DNA from: Gyrodactylus bullatarudis
Taxonomy: Eukaryota; Platyhelminthes; Monogenea; Gyrodactylidea; Gyrodactylidae
Assembly (NCBI GenBank): GCA_012064415.1
Contig: SSNU01000115.1
Location: 80,212-144,211 of the forward strand
Reading direction: 5' to 3'
DNA: 64,000 nt
This document shows positions 12,801 to 28,885 of this stretch, one piece after another (within the stretch, counting starts at the first letter, position 1; the number at the start of each line of letters is the position of its first letter). The translations under genes and the position numbers were made by a program. A model generated the notes under the pieces. The model made no database searches. It worked only from the letters and a program-made list of their open reading frames with translations, and was not told where the DNA came from.

Positions 12801-13565
12801 AATCAGATTTGGGTCACGATTTATTTTACTTTAATTTTAAAATATTGATAAAAATTAAAATTTGCAACTCAAAGGTGTTAAAGATGGAAATTTTGTGCCA
12901 AATCGAGAATCAAAAATTTTCCACACCGAATATTGTCTTTAAGATTTCGACAGATTCGGGATTTTAAAGGGATTTTGAATCGTCGATATTTCATTGATTT
13001 TTAAGTATTAAAAATGATCGAAATTAAACTCCCAATTGATAACGAGGATAATCATTAAAACAGATTTAGCACAATTGATTTTCTTGTCTAATCCTGAAAA
13101 ACATCTTTTAATTACCCACAAAATCAAATCGTTTAAAACTTTCCGAGTATTATATTCTATCAGAAAAGTTAGTACTTTCGTGAGTTGTTCAGAGAAAAAT
13201 AAATTTAACCCTAGCCTAATGTCTAATTAGATATACAGTTGTGCCCCAGTTTTGGTGTATGAGACATCGCACACCCCAATTTTCCTATGATTATGGGTTT
13301 CAATTTAGTTTAAAACATTTTCTATGTTAGCTTCATTAATTTGTAATTGCTAAAATTCAGAGTTATTATTTTCTTTTAAATCAATACTTGAAACTAATGG
13401 AAAAATTCATTCTTCATGATTATTTAAACTTCATAAAAAGAACAACAAGTTCTTTATGAGCCACTATATCAAGATTAATTTTAATTATTCTTGAAGAAGA
13501 AATCAATTAGGCTGCTTTTATCAATATTTTTCAATGAGAGAGGAAAAAATATTTGTTTTTCTAGC
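9881..13565. other. Gene-less stretch
   Basis: No exon with convincing splice sites was seen. A segment near 11230-11400 shares inverted similarity with 31770-31860 ('ataaccgatagaaaatttag' against 'cctctctatcggttata'). A segment near 12060-12110 resembles 22225-22270 ('agttttacgaaatttcat'). The frame at 12421-12714 has no recognisable content. Confidence 0.4.
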
Positions 13566-13662
13566 CTAAATTTGAATCACATGGTTTTCTAGCTTTTTTT
13601 CAACATCTTTGGACATGGCTTTTGCATTGTCCTGCAGTTGGGATAAAGTTTCTCTTATATTT
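13566..13662 (-). CDS. Short coding-like fragment, coiled-coil tail
   Basis: A minus-strand frame reads IRETLSQLQDNAKAMSKDVE then KKLENHVIQI and stops with TAG at 13568-13566. The heptad-like Leu spacing and Lys/Glu/Gln content differ from chance AT-rich frames and suggest the C-terminal end of a helical protein. No good acceptor or upstream exon was found, so it may be an orphan exon, a pseudogene piece or coincidence. Confidence 0.22.
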
Positions 13663-13906
13663 TCTCATTTTGATTATTTGGCTTCTTTCTCCAAGAATTT
13701 TTTAAATTGTCAAATCTGAAATCATTGCATCATAGTATGAGACTCAAATTTTCCCAAACAAGGATAATAACAATGGTCTTTTATTATACTCTCTTTTCTC
13801 GTCTTGATGTTTTCTAGGTTTTTATCAACAAAGAGTATTGATTAGATCTAGTTTAGAAGCTAGCTATCATTTCTGAATTCTTCAACGATATATAATATAT
13901 ATGTTA

Positions 13907-14545
13907 CAGTGATTCTGGAAACTTATGTGAGTCTGCAGACTCTCAGGAAATCTGAAAACCAATTATAATTATTCATTTGTAACATTGCAAGAAAATAGTT
14001 TGCCTAGTTGATCATAATTCTTTTAAAGAGATCAATTATTCAAATAATTTTAACTTCTGTATAAAAATTTCCGGATTTTTAAGTACTTAATTTTCATTGA
14101 TATGAAAAATATCCATTGATTTTGGTCAGGAGAAGAGAGCCGTTTTTCATCTTACGGTATTTAGCCGTATGCACAAGTATTTTCAGAATTAGTTTAAAAT
14201 AAAGTTTCTGAGTATTACTTAAGACTATTTGGTTTATTTGATTTAGCTCAAATATATATAGAGCGGTCCTCTAGCCGGGTCTTCATATGATGTGACAGCA
14301 GTGTGACGAATCAATGGGAATTTTAAATAAGAGTGTCTTACGCTATTCTTGATGTCACAACAGCTTTTCAAATAGATATGTTAATATAAATGTTATCGCA
14401 AAAACATTGAGATACATTTTACATGAGTTAAAATCTGAAATTTCAAGTTTTCAAATGAATAATTATAATTGGTTTTCAGATTTCCTGAGAGTCTGCAGAC
14501 TCACTGATTGTTGCCCAGGGATTCTGCAGAATTCCAGATTCACTG
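13907..14545. mobile_element. MITE with CAGTG termini and TA duplication
   Basis: The left end CAGTGATTCTGGAA at 13907 and right end TTCCAGATTCACTG at 14545 are inverted, each bordered by TA. Further inside, 'gagtctgcagactctcagga' (near 13930) and 'tcctgagagtctgcagactc' (near 14493) are also inverted, as are 'ccaattataattattcattt' and its complement. No transposase is inside. CAGT-type ends with TA duplications are typical of pogo/Tigger and related Tc1/mariner elements, so a Tigger-like source is plausible. Confidence 0.75.
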
Positions 14546-14587
14546 TAACTAGTGAATGGATAATTATCCATTAGAAAGAGCACAACA

Positions 14588-15106
14588 TTTTGCATAGGAT
14601 AGAGTCTTAACACTCTGAGATTTATGGAAAATATGAGCTCTAGCGAGCTTTTAAACTCGAAAAATATTACAATTTTCGTGAGTTTTTACAGCTACTCCAA
14701 GTTTAACGTCTGGTTTTAAAAAGAAGATTTTTTCGCGTCATATTGAAATATACCTCATTAGACACAGAATTTTCCGTTCTTTTCAATGAGCTAATTAGTT
14801 CAATTGTGTAATTGCGTTTTAGACAAGTAATTTGAAGAAATATTTTACGAATTTCAGTTTTTTTGGGAAAATTTTTTTTTTCGATAAATTTTTATAAAAA
14901 TTAGATTTTTGCGATTAGATTCTGCACAAACCCTGAAAAAATTATCGATATATCTAAAAATTTATTTTTTTTATTTCCCCCGTGTAATCAAATTATGAGC
15001 CAACCCATAATTAGTGTGAAAGAAGAGGTGAGAAACAATGCAAGATCAAGCCAACCTACAATTAAAGAAAATGAAGAGAAGAAAACAAACAAAGTAATTA
15101 TACGCA
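14588..15106 (+). repeat. Penelope-like element repeat, copy A
   Basis: This block is nearly identical over about 520 bases to 34714-35252, which follows the GIY-YIG endonuclease of a Penelope-like element. Near its end it has an ATG frame (MSQPIISVKEEVRNNARSSQ...) conserved in both copies. Here the frame runs on past the repeat boundary (KQVKTAHILND) and soon stops. A reasonable reading is a pseudo-LTR carrying the start of the element's ORF, the rest having been lost. The two copies differ by small indels. Confidence 0.65.
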
Positions 15107-15852
15107 AGCAAGTGAAGACAGCACACATACTCAATGATCACATTTAATATCGGTCGAACACAAATGGAACTAGGAGCAAAGATCAGTTGATTCTTCAATT
15201 TAATCTTTTATATAAACTTTATTAGAACACTCATTCAGACAAATTAAGATTGGAGTAAAGAAGAGATTCTGTGTAGTTTAGCTTAGATGACACATAATAA
15301 ATCTCAATTCAAAAAGGTAATCCCTTAATGGTTGTAATGTTTAAGAAAAAATGATACGAATACGAGTGTTTTGTTAAAGAGTTATTCTTAATTTCAGGCA
15401 AAGAGAGTCAAGCGAAATTTTTCTAGAATAAAAGCTGCTCTTCGAAGCCAGACAGGTTATAGCAATAAGAATCAATCAATGGAAAGTAAGCATGGAAAAA
15501 CCTTCTTTCATAAGAATTTGCGAGTAGATACAATACTGTGTCCTTAATCAGACAGAAAAATATTTGAATTCTTATTTGAATTTTTGAAAGATTTTCATCA
15601 TAGTATTTAATCAAAATGAATGAATTACGGAGGAAATCTTGAAGGAATAAAGAAAATCCGGAACATCATTGTATTTGGCTTCTTCATCATCTATTCCAGG
15701 ATTTCGAATAAATCGATTAAATTGCGTTTTAAAATTCTATCAAGATTTGTTAATTTTTCATGATTTATAGAATATTTACTATTGACATCTCTCCAATTTT
15801 TATTTGCATATTTACACCCCAGCTCTTTGAAATTTTTTGAAGATTAATCTAC
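15107..15852. other. Intergenic DNA
   Basis: No recognisable gene. The minus-strand frame at 15423-15614 has no family signature. Confidence 0.4.
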
Positions 15853-15971
15853 AGCTATTCTCGATGAATTTGGGAATTCATGATTTTTACAAAAATCTCA
15901 TTTTTTCATCAAGGTATCGAAAATTTTGAAAGATTTTTTGGTAACTGATTCAAAATGTACACTTTTACTGA
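15853..15971. repeat. Solo arm of the foldback at 19846-20580
   Basis: These 119 bases appear identical to 19847-19965, from 'agctattctcgatgaatttg' to 'gtacacttttactgaa', after which the two sequences diverge. Only one arm is present here, about 630 bases upstream of the JNK start codon. Confidence 0.85.
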
Positions 15972-16599
15972 ATTATGAAAAAATCCCAGATGAACACAAT
16001 CTTTTTAAAAACTACTATTTATGATTTCAAGATTCATTATGTATATATTTATTTTCACTTCGATTAAAATCAAATAAAGAAAACTTTCTATTTCAAAAAA
16101 AAATATTAGTGGTATTAAATACTATTACTAATGAGTAGGTTTTAAAATAGATACACTTTGAAAGTACTTTGAAAGTTTTAATTAAATATTTCTGAAATAA
16201 TTTCAAGCCTTTGATTGAACCTTCAATTGAGATTCTCAATTTGAGGACAATTCAATAAATTGGAGTTCAACTATTGAGACGTAAATTATAATTTAATATT
16301 TGAAGTTGAACTGAATCATATTGAATTCAAACAGATAATAAATAAATGATTAAATCTAAACTTTTGCAAGAGAACAAAGGATTTTTTATTTAAGAGAAGG
16401 TTTTTTAAGAGATGATCTTGGAGATCTTTTTTTTAATTTTTATTTTATAGAATAATTCTATTTAGTAGAAATTCTACTGTAGAATTTCTGAATTTCTATT
16501 AATTTTTTCGAAAATCACCAAAAGTTTAAACAAACTACATTGAAATTTAAATACTTAAAACTTGTTTAAAATTTCATCAGGTTCAACTTGGATGAAAAA

Positions 16600-19664
<3,065 letters not shown>

Positions 19665-19845
19665 TCCTTTGCTCATTTCAATTATCTAGAGAGACTATTC
19701 TCAATTTTATATTGATTATCAACTCTTTCCTATCCAATGTGTTATAGTGTCTTTGCCTTGTTATTACCTCTATTATTATTGGCCTCTAAAAGTTTTGATA
19801 TGACCCTTTTAGTTACATTATTTTGATCAACAGTTTGATATATAA

Positions 19846-20580
19846 AGCTATTCTCGATGAATTTGGGAATTCATGATTTTTACAAAAATCTCATTTTTTC
19901 ATCAAGGTATCGAAAATTTTGAAAGATTTTTTGGTAACTGATTCAAAATGTACACTTTTACTGAAGTAAGAAAAAAAAATTTGGAAAAAAGTTTTTTTTG
20001 GAAAATTTTAGAGAAATTTTAAAATTCGAGATGGCGCGATTTTTAAATTTTTTTAAACTTTGAGTTGAAAATTTTTGTTGATTTCAAGGTCTGAGAGGAA
20101 TCAAACGTTATTTTTCAGGTTCATCATTAGACAAAGAAAATATTTACTCTTATTTATTTTTTTGAAAAAACACACTATTTACGTGCGAAAGTCCACTTCC
20201 TATTTTTCGATCATTTTTACTGCTTGGAAAATGTTAAAATAGGATGATCCAAGATCATTTCAAAATGACGGGTTTTACAAAAAAATGAATAAGAGTAAAT
20301 ATTTTCTTTGTCTAATGATGAACCTGAAAAATAACGTTTGATTCCTCTCAGACCTTGAAATCAACAAAAATTTTCAACTCAAAGTTTAAAAAAATTCAAA
20401 AATCGCGCCATCTCGAATTTTAAAATTTCTCTAAAATTTTCCAAAAAAAACTTTTTTACAATTCATTAAAAGTGTACATTTTGAATCAGTTACCAAAAAT
20501 CTTTCAAAATTTTCGATACCTTGATGAAAAAATGAGATTTTTGTAAAAATGATGAATTCCCAAATTCATCGAGAATATCT
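19846..20580. repeat. Near-complete palindromic element beside JNK
   Basis: Arms of about 360 bases (19846-20205 and 20220-20580) are almost perfect reverse complements, from 'agctattctcgatgaatttg' on the left to 'caaattcatcgagaatatct' on the right. The ends are bordered by TA (tataaagctatt ... atctttata). It starts about 180 bases after the JNK stop codon. Any transcript of it would form a long hairpin. A solo arm lies upstream of the same gene at 15853. Confidence 0.88.
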
Positions 20581-21178
20581 TTATAATAATTTCATTTTTT
20601 ATATAAGATTTTTCGCAAAAGTAAACAAATTCTAGATTAAGCGAGAAAATATAAAATTATGCGTCAAATGATGGACCATTTAGGTAGGTTTGAAAAAAAT
20701 AACGCGCTAAAATTAAAGGTCAAAGTAAAAAATTACTTTTTTTTTAATTTTTTTGGTAACATTTTCTGTATTGATCTCCTAAAAAATCTGATTTCCAATG
20801 CGATTTTTAGAGAATTTAAATTGAATCAAGTATTTTCTATTTCTTACCTCTCAGAATTCATCAATATCATTAAGTGCTTCTATAGCCAAAATATTATAAA
20901 CATATTGAAATAAATAGTAATTTTTAATTCATATGTCTTCTCTAGATTGAACAGGATAAATGTCCATAATTGACTGGCAGAAGAGACTTTATCTTTCAGA
21001 GAATTATAAAACGATGATTCTATGACTGAACGATGATGAGAGATTATTACTTCTATTTTTAAATTTATCTATCATATATTTCTTTAGACAGAACTAATAA
21101 AATAACTAAATTTTCAAGTTCGACTCTACAAGATTCTAACGCGTTGAAAATTGCCGAGAAAAGTAAATTTTCAATTAG

Positions 21179-21301
21179 AGTATTCATCTTGAAGAAGAAG
21201 CTTTATTATTTTGTTTGGATTTTATGAGGTCTCATCCATTGATCGATGATGATTGCATTCTTCACTGGTATAACGAACTCATAAGAATTGCCATCTCTTT
21301 G
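21179..21301 (+). CDS. Exon-like segment, unknown protein
   Basis: Between 'ttcaattag' and a possible donor 'gtttgt', 41 codons are open in phase 0: SIHLEEEALLFCLDFMRSHP, then LIDDDCILHWYNELIRIAISL. The acidic, Leu/Trp-containing composition is more protein-like than the surrounding DNA. No neighbouring exon was found, so it may be an orphan exon, a retained piece of a mobile element or chance. Confidence 0.28.
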
Positions 21302-23129
21302 GTTTGTCCAACAAAATACTTTTTTAATTTCAATGAAATTAGAAAGTATTAAAAACGTTTAAGTTGTTTAATATCACTATTTAATAGCGCAGCACCAATA
21401 CTTTAAAAGTGGCTAGTACGAAATAATCCGAGAAGAAATCTTTAGCAGATTTATACGCGTTCTCTTTAGGACTAGTCAGTGTGCGGCAACCTAGGACCTC
21501 TTGAATTGTAGCCCAATGCTCAATTCACTCGTCCAACATCCCATGCAACTCTGAAAAGTAATCACTGATTACTATCATATGCTCCCCCTGAAGTTTTCTA
21601 ACTGACGTAATAGTGCAGCACCTATAGTTAGTAACTATTAGTTAGTGTTACATTCGGTGACATGGGCTAATTCATTCCCAAATAAGATAAATTATCTAAG
21701 TACCTGGAACGAAATAACTAAAATAAATTTGTGATAAATTTTTGCGACAAACTGATTATGGTGTAAATTTTTACGCAGATTCCGAATCTGCTTCCAAAAA
21801 TTTTCTAAGTTGCTCAGTTTTTGCGCAATTCGCGAAAAACCGAAATAGCACAATTTTTATAATCGGGACTTGAATAAACCAATTTTTTGACTTGACCCAT
21901 ACAAATTTCAGTGTAAAATTTGACATCATTTGAAAGAGTGTAAAATTTTCTATAAGATTCTTCTAAGTTCAAACGTGCTTTTAGAATGGATCATCCTCAA
22001 AATTGGTCTTAAAGTTGAAAAATGATGAAAAATTAGCGAAAAATGCCATGCACGTTTTTTGCTTTTACTTTTCAACAGGCTATCTTATTTTGATAAAATC
22101 TAAAATTTTAATGAGGAAAGAATGTAAATGTATTCCTCTATCCAATGATACCTCGCATGGCCATTTATCTTTTTTGGTTCTGAAGTTATTCAAGGTTTTT
22201 TCATTAGTAATTATTGAAAAAATAATAATGGGCAGTCTCAGTAGTTTTACAAAATTTCATCTAGGTCTATTACAGTAAGTCTGAAAAGTGAGATTTAACT
22301 CGTAGTAACGATCAAAAGTTCCTCTATTCAGAAAAAGATTCTGGGTAAATCCATTCACTTTCGCTCATGTAAAATAATTGAATAAATCTCATCCAAAATT
22401 CATTGAAATGAATGAACATGCTAGACTTGATCAGTTTTGAGATACTGGATTGACTAACGTTATTGTGTAATGTAAGAGAATAAAAACACCTCCTTAGGGA
22501 TTCCCAAAAAAAATTATTTTCATCATCTTCAATAAACCAATTCATATTCCTGAGGAAATGTTCGGTTGTGTGAGAGTGTAATTCTTGAATATACCCTCCT
22601 TAAACTACAACAAATTTTCTCAAAATAATAACAGATAAAAGCAAGTAAACAGCAAGATTAGAGCAATCTCTGTATGGGAAAATATCGACGATAATCTAGA
22701 TGTACATTGTACAGATTGCAATGAAAACAGGGAGATAGCAAAAGAAACAAGTTATCCAAAGGGTGAAATGATATTTCCATTTCTGCTTACTTTTTCATTT
22801 GAATATACAAGTTGTATCAATATTATTATCTTGTAGAATTTGTTCGTTATTCTTTTATTTTTATGTATAATAAAAAAACAAAATTGTATTTTGTTCAAAA
22901 TTAACGAAGAATCTTTTTCTTAAGAGATCAAGTGAGTGGCCGGGAAATTTTGTTCTTTCCTCTTTTTCGTTACTAAGGAAGTACACTAATTAGCATAACA
23001 ATAAAAACATGAATTAATAATTTCAAATAAAGTTCACATCGACAAAATCCATTCACCAAGCCTCTTTGAGTTACATATTTTGAATGCTTCTCAAATTTTT
23101 ACATGCTATACAGTGTGATAAAATATATT

Positions 23130-23520
23130 TTTTGGGCGATTTCACACAGAAAAGAAGATTTTCATAAATTAAATTCAAAAATTTTATCTTTCTGATACCC
23201 ATAGATCCCGAAAAGTCATACAGTTTGCTCAAAAACGTGAATTTTAACTATAATATTCGTTCAAAATTTATTTGAAATATGTAATTATCAAATGAGATTT
23301 TGTATATCAAAACAAAATTTAAAATACTTAATCTTTTGCTTTTCATAGAGAATTTCAAGTTGTTTCAATTGAATTAGGGCAAAACATAATCTTTTTTTCT
23401 TATATTAAGATTGATATTCATTTCGAAAAGAACAATTGATTTACATACTTAACATTGAAAAAACGAGTTTGGATATTCTCAGACTAAAACAGGTTCTGAG
23501 TCTTATGAAATTTAAGTAAT
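23130..23520. repeat. Dispersed repeat, inverted relative to 5683-6160
   Basis: 'gcgatttcacacagaaaaga' (near 23142) and 'caattgaattagggcaaaac' (near 23368) are reverse complements of blocks near 6115 and 5725. Confidence 0.6.
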
Positions 23521-26500
23521 ATTAAACTAAAGACGGACTTTTAGTTTATCCGGGATTAATTTCCAAGTAGTGACACGGGATTTGAAATTTCTCGACTAAC
23601 TGAGACCCTTAATAAATCTTGAAAAAGTATTTTTTTATCATGAAACTCATTATTTTTCAATCATAATTTATTATTTGATTGATTATTTTTCTTATCAATT
23701 CTTGATAAAAAATTCTTCCTATTTGAAGACACTTGTTGAAAATTTGCCAAAAACAATAGATGTATATTTCTTAGAAAAAAAATATGAAAAACATTAATCT
23801 CATGGAATTTTTTTCCATCTGATGAATGAAGAAAATAAACTTTGAGTATGTAAAAGTGAAAGAATTCTTTGTACCAATTTCTTTGAATCAGGATAAAAGC
23901 TTTTATCTCATTCGTCATTCATGTAAAATTTGGTTAATCAATGCTTTTAGATTGAGAATATGATGTCATACCAAGAAATAAGTTTATTTGTGAATTCAGT
24001 TTCTTTTCTCCGTCTCAGAAGACATTTCCCCTCTTATTTCAGGTCTTTTTGATTATTTTCAGTTGCGGAGTGAGAGGTTTTGGGTTAATGTAAAGACAAT
24101 AATTACAGTACTGTATTACTAAACGATGATCTGGAAATAAAGTGTTTTTTATTAATGTAAACATTAGTGTGATTGGAAATCTCACACTTGAAGTGTGATG
24201 ATAGTTAACTAAATGTTTAACACAAGTGCTTCCTAATAACACTTGCATGCAAGTAAATTGATTCATAATATCCAGCAGTTAAATGTAGGCGATCACATGA
24301 GTTTTTACTCAAAATTATTACTATGAATTTCTGACAAACTTTTTGACTTTAAAAAGAAAATTATCGATTCAAGATTTTAAAATCAAGCAAAAATTTATAT
24401 GATATCTTTATAGATAGATCAGTATTTCTCTAATTTCCACTTTTCAACCTTTGAGCTCAAAATTTTTATGCGTATTGAAAATTTGAAGCAGTTAAATGAT
24501 CAACAAGAATTCCATTTCAACTAAATCAATTTAGCAGCAATTCGTGTGGGAAATTGAATACGCAAATTTTCATTTTGATCAATCATAAAAGTTTCTAAGA
24601 TGGAATCAGGAAAATTGTTTAACACTTCATTAGCCACTGATTCCCCTGGGGTGGAAATACTGTATTTTATAATTGTAATGACTCAAGTCAAAGATGTCAA
24701 TCTATTTTGGAGAATATTGAATATTTCATTAATACAGTATTTCGTCTACTTTTTGCGTTTGCTTGACTTGTATATCTTTTAGGTTGGAACTAATTTGGAA
24801 TAAAATTTTATAAGATCTTTTTCTGAAGTAAAATTTTGTCTTGATTTCAGATCTGCTTTCAGAATATCGCTAACGTTAATAATTTGGCCGCTATGGCCAA
24901 AAAACCAAAAGATTCTAATTTTAAGTATCTCAATAAACTTAATTGATATTATTGGTATGAAAACATAGGAATCCCCTATGTTTTAACCCCTATTAAAATG
25001 AGCGTTAATTGATGGGTAATATAGCAATCTCGCAAAGCTTTTTAAAACGCCCGTCAAGTTAGAAAAATCTTTTAAAAAATACATATTTTTCGAGTGTTTT
25101 TCTTTTTTTTGACGTGTAGATTTAATAAAATTTTAAATTTTAAAAAGCATTCCAATGTAAAATTCAATTTTCTTTGATGTAATAAGTTGTCATTCAAGTT
25201 TGACAACTATAAATATTCTTGATGCTCAAATCTATTTTATATAATTTAAAAAATAGAATGAGATTAAATAAAATGAATACTCTTTAGAAATCATCTATAA
25301 TTCATAAACTTGTTGGAGAGTCTTATCAGGGAAAATAAAATATATAATTTTGATACAGACTAAATCGTGAAGAGATTGTGAATGAGACGTGTAAAGGATT
25401 TTTCCATAGTCTTGAAGTTGTTTTTTCTTATTAAGAGCTAATTTCACAATCTTTTTAATCAGTTTGTCGTAATTAATAAATTAAAGATGAATTTCAAATG
25501 GAGAACACAAACAAAATTTAGCATATTTCATTTATGTTCATTTGGAATGCTTATTCTAAATGCGTAATACTTAGTATTCTTATTTTAAAGGTATTTCTTT
25601 TTTATAGAAGGAGAAAAACACACATTTTCCAAACATCTTAATCGAACATTAACCTGGATAAAATCTGAAAAGACACAAGTTCCATGAACAGTTTCTTTTC
25701 GAAATTAAATTCCCAGTAGTCTTAGCATAAATGGAATCGAAATAGGATGGATTTATGGTTATTAGAGACACGAAAACTTTATCATATTAATTTCCATGCG
25801 GTTACGTTTAATTTGAATCGGGTTAAACTCTGCAAATTGAAACTTTGTTCAGCTATTGTAGTGACCATTTAGAGAAGTATTTTTCTTAGAGAAGGATACG
25901 AAAATTCATCCTTTCTACTCTATCGAACAGGATTTATTTATTAGAATTTTTTAATGAAACTCCATCATGGTTACCGAAAGATGATATTGTGATAAGCATA
26001 GATTTCATTGAAATATTTCCTTTTTTTGTAAAAGGAAAGCTCTGTTGGAGGACTATCCCAATTTCCTTACATGAAAGGAAAAAAATTAGTTACTTCGAAA
26101 AAGAGGATATTTGGAAATACGCGGTGAAATAAGATACATTTCTCAAATTCTTTTTTAAAAATCCATCATATATTGATTCTTGATCCCATATGTAGATCGT
26201 AAAGATTGATTTTTTTCAATGAAAGATTCATTTCTTTGAAAGAAATTACACTAATTGAATTTTATAATTTATTCATTGAAACCTCAACGGAACCAACGAT
26301 CATTCTTTAAAATTATTACGAAAAATTTATATTGAATTGATAAATAATATCTATTAGATATATTCATAATAAAAATTCTTCAAATATATTTATATATATA
26401 GAAAAACCTATGAATCAGGAAACAAACAATTCCATAGAAATCGATTCGTAACACTTTACAGAAAATTGATCTTATTTTCAATAGAGGGCGCAAGACTCTA

Positions 26501-27422
26501 CTGTGAAATATTATTTATGAATGCAAAAATATAAGTTTTAAAAATAACAATCAAGCTATCATCTTAGAATCTTATTTTTCATAATTTTCTTATAAGTAAC
26601 TTTAATAAGCATGTGTATTGTCATTTTTAGGAAAAGCATTCTGAAAAAATTGAAAATTCCACCATTTGGGCAATAGAGATGTAACGAATTTTAACTTTTT
26701 TCAAAATTTTCCGTGAAATTTCCACAGATAATTTTGATAACAATGATGTGTGAGATTTAAAAAACTGAAAATTCGTTTTTAATCCCATGCCTAGCCGTGC
26801 ATTGCCCATTTTTCCTAAATTCTTTTGTAGGCATATTGGATAAACAAAATTTAACAGAAATGATCCTAACACTATTATATTACTGTTTTCATTGTAAAAC
26901 CCTTGAAGCTTTATCAGCAAAAAAGATATTCAAAAATTTTATGAAAACGTAGTAAAAATTCATTGAAAATCTAGCGGCATTTTTAAAAAATTCTGATTTT
27001 TAAGCTTGAATAATATCACGGACTAGCATTTTGATACATGATCTTATTTAAAATAATGTTAAGAAGTCAAAGTATTGTCGTTTGAGTATGTTTTTAAAGT
27101 AGGTTGAACATTTCTTTACATCTCTATTGGGCAATGGGAAAAAATTTTATTCTATAAACTTTGAGCTGGAAATTTTTCATTGACTTCAAAGCTAGAATGT
27201 CGTCCAAAGAAGATTTTAGCATAAAAGTTAGATGCGGAAACCGATTTGTAACATTTAATTTTTGACCTGTCCTATTCATTTCCATATTTTTCCTTTTTTA
27301 TGGAAAAAATATTCATTATATCCCAGTTCTCATGAAAAATAGAGAAATTTGTAAAAATCATAGAAATTCATGACAATTTCTCAGAGAAAATTATTTTAGA
27401 ATAAAATCTTTAGAAGACTTAC

Positions 27423-27498
27423 GCGTTCCATCAAAACGATTAGCTATAGTGTCTAAAAATGTATTTTGTGGAGCAATAAACCCTTTACGTTGTGGCAT
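27423..27498 (-). CDS. First coding exon of an Elk-type KCNH K+ channel
   Basis: ATG at 27498 opens a 25-codon exon, [20 protein letters not shown] then RFDGT, ending in phase 1 at a perfect donor (gtaagt). This is the N-terminal cap of the eag domain of KCNH channels. The pattern [25 protein letters not shown] matches the Elk subfamily (KCNH3/4/8) better than Eag (FLENIV) or Erg (FLDTIIRKFEG). In full channels this cap leads into a PAS domain, six transmembrane helices and a cyclic-nucleotide-binding homology domain. None of those exons was recognised to the left, so intron 1 is very long or this is a displaced exon. The intact ATG, frame and donor favour a real gene. Confidence 0.82.
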
Positions 27499-28885
27499 TT
27501 TACTGATCTTCTTTCATCTGAAGTATGTATATTCTTTCATAAAATTGTATAGTTTGTTAATCTTTGATGAATTCGGTTGTCATCCTGGTTAAAGTTTCCA
27601 ATGAACAAGATAATAATCCAAAATATTCCTTTCCCTTAATCTTTGTTGAAAGGAATCATCATGTTTGTACCAACGGTTACTTCCCAATGGATAATGATTA
27701 TAGCATCTGGAATGCTGATTAAGATTATAATACATTCTGATTGGCTAATGAAATAATCAAATATGATTCGTCTACACACTGTTTTATACTTGATTTCTTT
27801 TCTGTAGTACATCATCATCACTGAGGATTAAACTTTTCACAGAAATGTCATGGGATTATCTAATTTCCAACCAATCCTAAACGAATAATTAATACCTTTT
27901 GCTATGAACTATACAGCTATGAAATCTATAGAAATAAATTTTTCTCACATTCCCATTTCGTGATTGATCCGAGAAGATATTATTTGATTTCGATGAAACA
28001 TTGCCACGGGGAATGAAGTTATAATGTTCTATATGGGGGAATATTATGGAATATATCTATACCTTTTAATTTTCTTTACTTCTCTGTGAATCATCAGTGA
28101 TCTTTTTTAAGTGAATTTTTTTTTTGAATATTATGCATTAATCTGTATTCGAATTTTCAAATAGAAGTTCACAGAAATTGATCATCATAGTGGAAAATCG
28201 ACCAATCTGTATTTTTCAATTTAACACATAGTTGGCTTATAATTTCATCGATCAGTTGTGAAGTATTCAGAACTTATAAGAAATGTCAATAAATAGTTTG
28301 AAGTCAATCGAGAATAATGGAGCGCTAAGTTGTCGGAAATTTTATCGTATTATACTCAACTTTTCTGGGTCGAAACTTCTATTCAACCAGTCTTCAAGCT
28401 TTTTGAGGAGCCAACTTCTTCATACCTAACCAGAAACAATATCAGATTTTCTTTGCTCTTAAACAATATATGTTCAAAATATTTCCGCGTATCTTATTAA
28501 TTATCCAGAGATGTACTGAATTTTCCAGAAGAGAATATAAATAGTTTACTCATATTTTCACCTAATTAATTAATGGAACGAATGAATAACTTGAATCGTT
28601 CAAAGGACTTGAATTTATTGAAACCAAACTGAATGTATCAATAAAAGTTAATTATTTTTAAATGGTATGAATTGGTTGATTTCTCTTTCCTCAAATGTCA
28701 ATTTATTCAAGATCTAAATACAAGATCTGTATTTGAATATGAAAAAATTTATTAACAAATAAGATAGAATTTATCTTCTAAATTTGTTAGGCCTCTTTGA
28801 TTCTGTTTTCTGGAATCATCTCTGGTATGCTTCATAGTTCATATCTAAAGGAAAGTTGCGATAATTTTGTTAAATGGTAAATTTG
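27499..28885. other. Probable 5' flank of the Elk gene
   Basis: Nothing recognisable; ordinary AT-rich DNA. Promoter and 5' UTR of the minus-strand Elk exon should lie here. No clear TATA box or initiator can be singled out. Confidence 0.35.

Larger units (their letters stand above)
20581..27422. other. Long repeat-rich intergenic stretch
   Basis: No complete gene was recognised. Contents: an exon-like segment at 21179-21301; repeat pieces at 21648-21720 (shared with 57550-57640) and 21750-22265; and the inverted repeat copy at 23130-23520. Two frames with plausible composition lie at 22324-22545 (minus) and about 22661-22840 (plus, containing HCTDCNENREIAKETSYPKG); neither has a known family or clear splice context. 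I looked here for further exons of the Elk channel (PAS, voltage sensor, pore) and found none. Confidence 0.45.
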
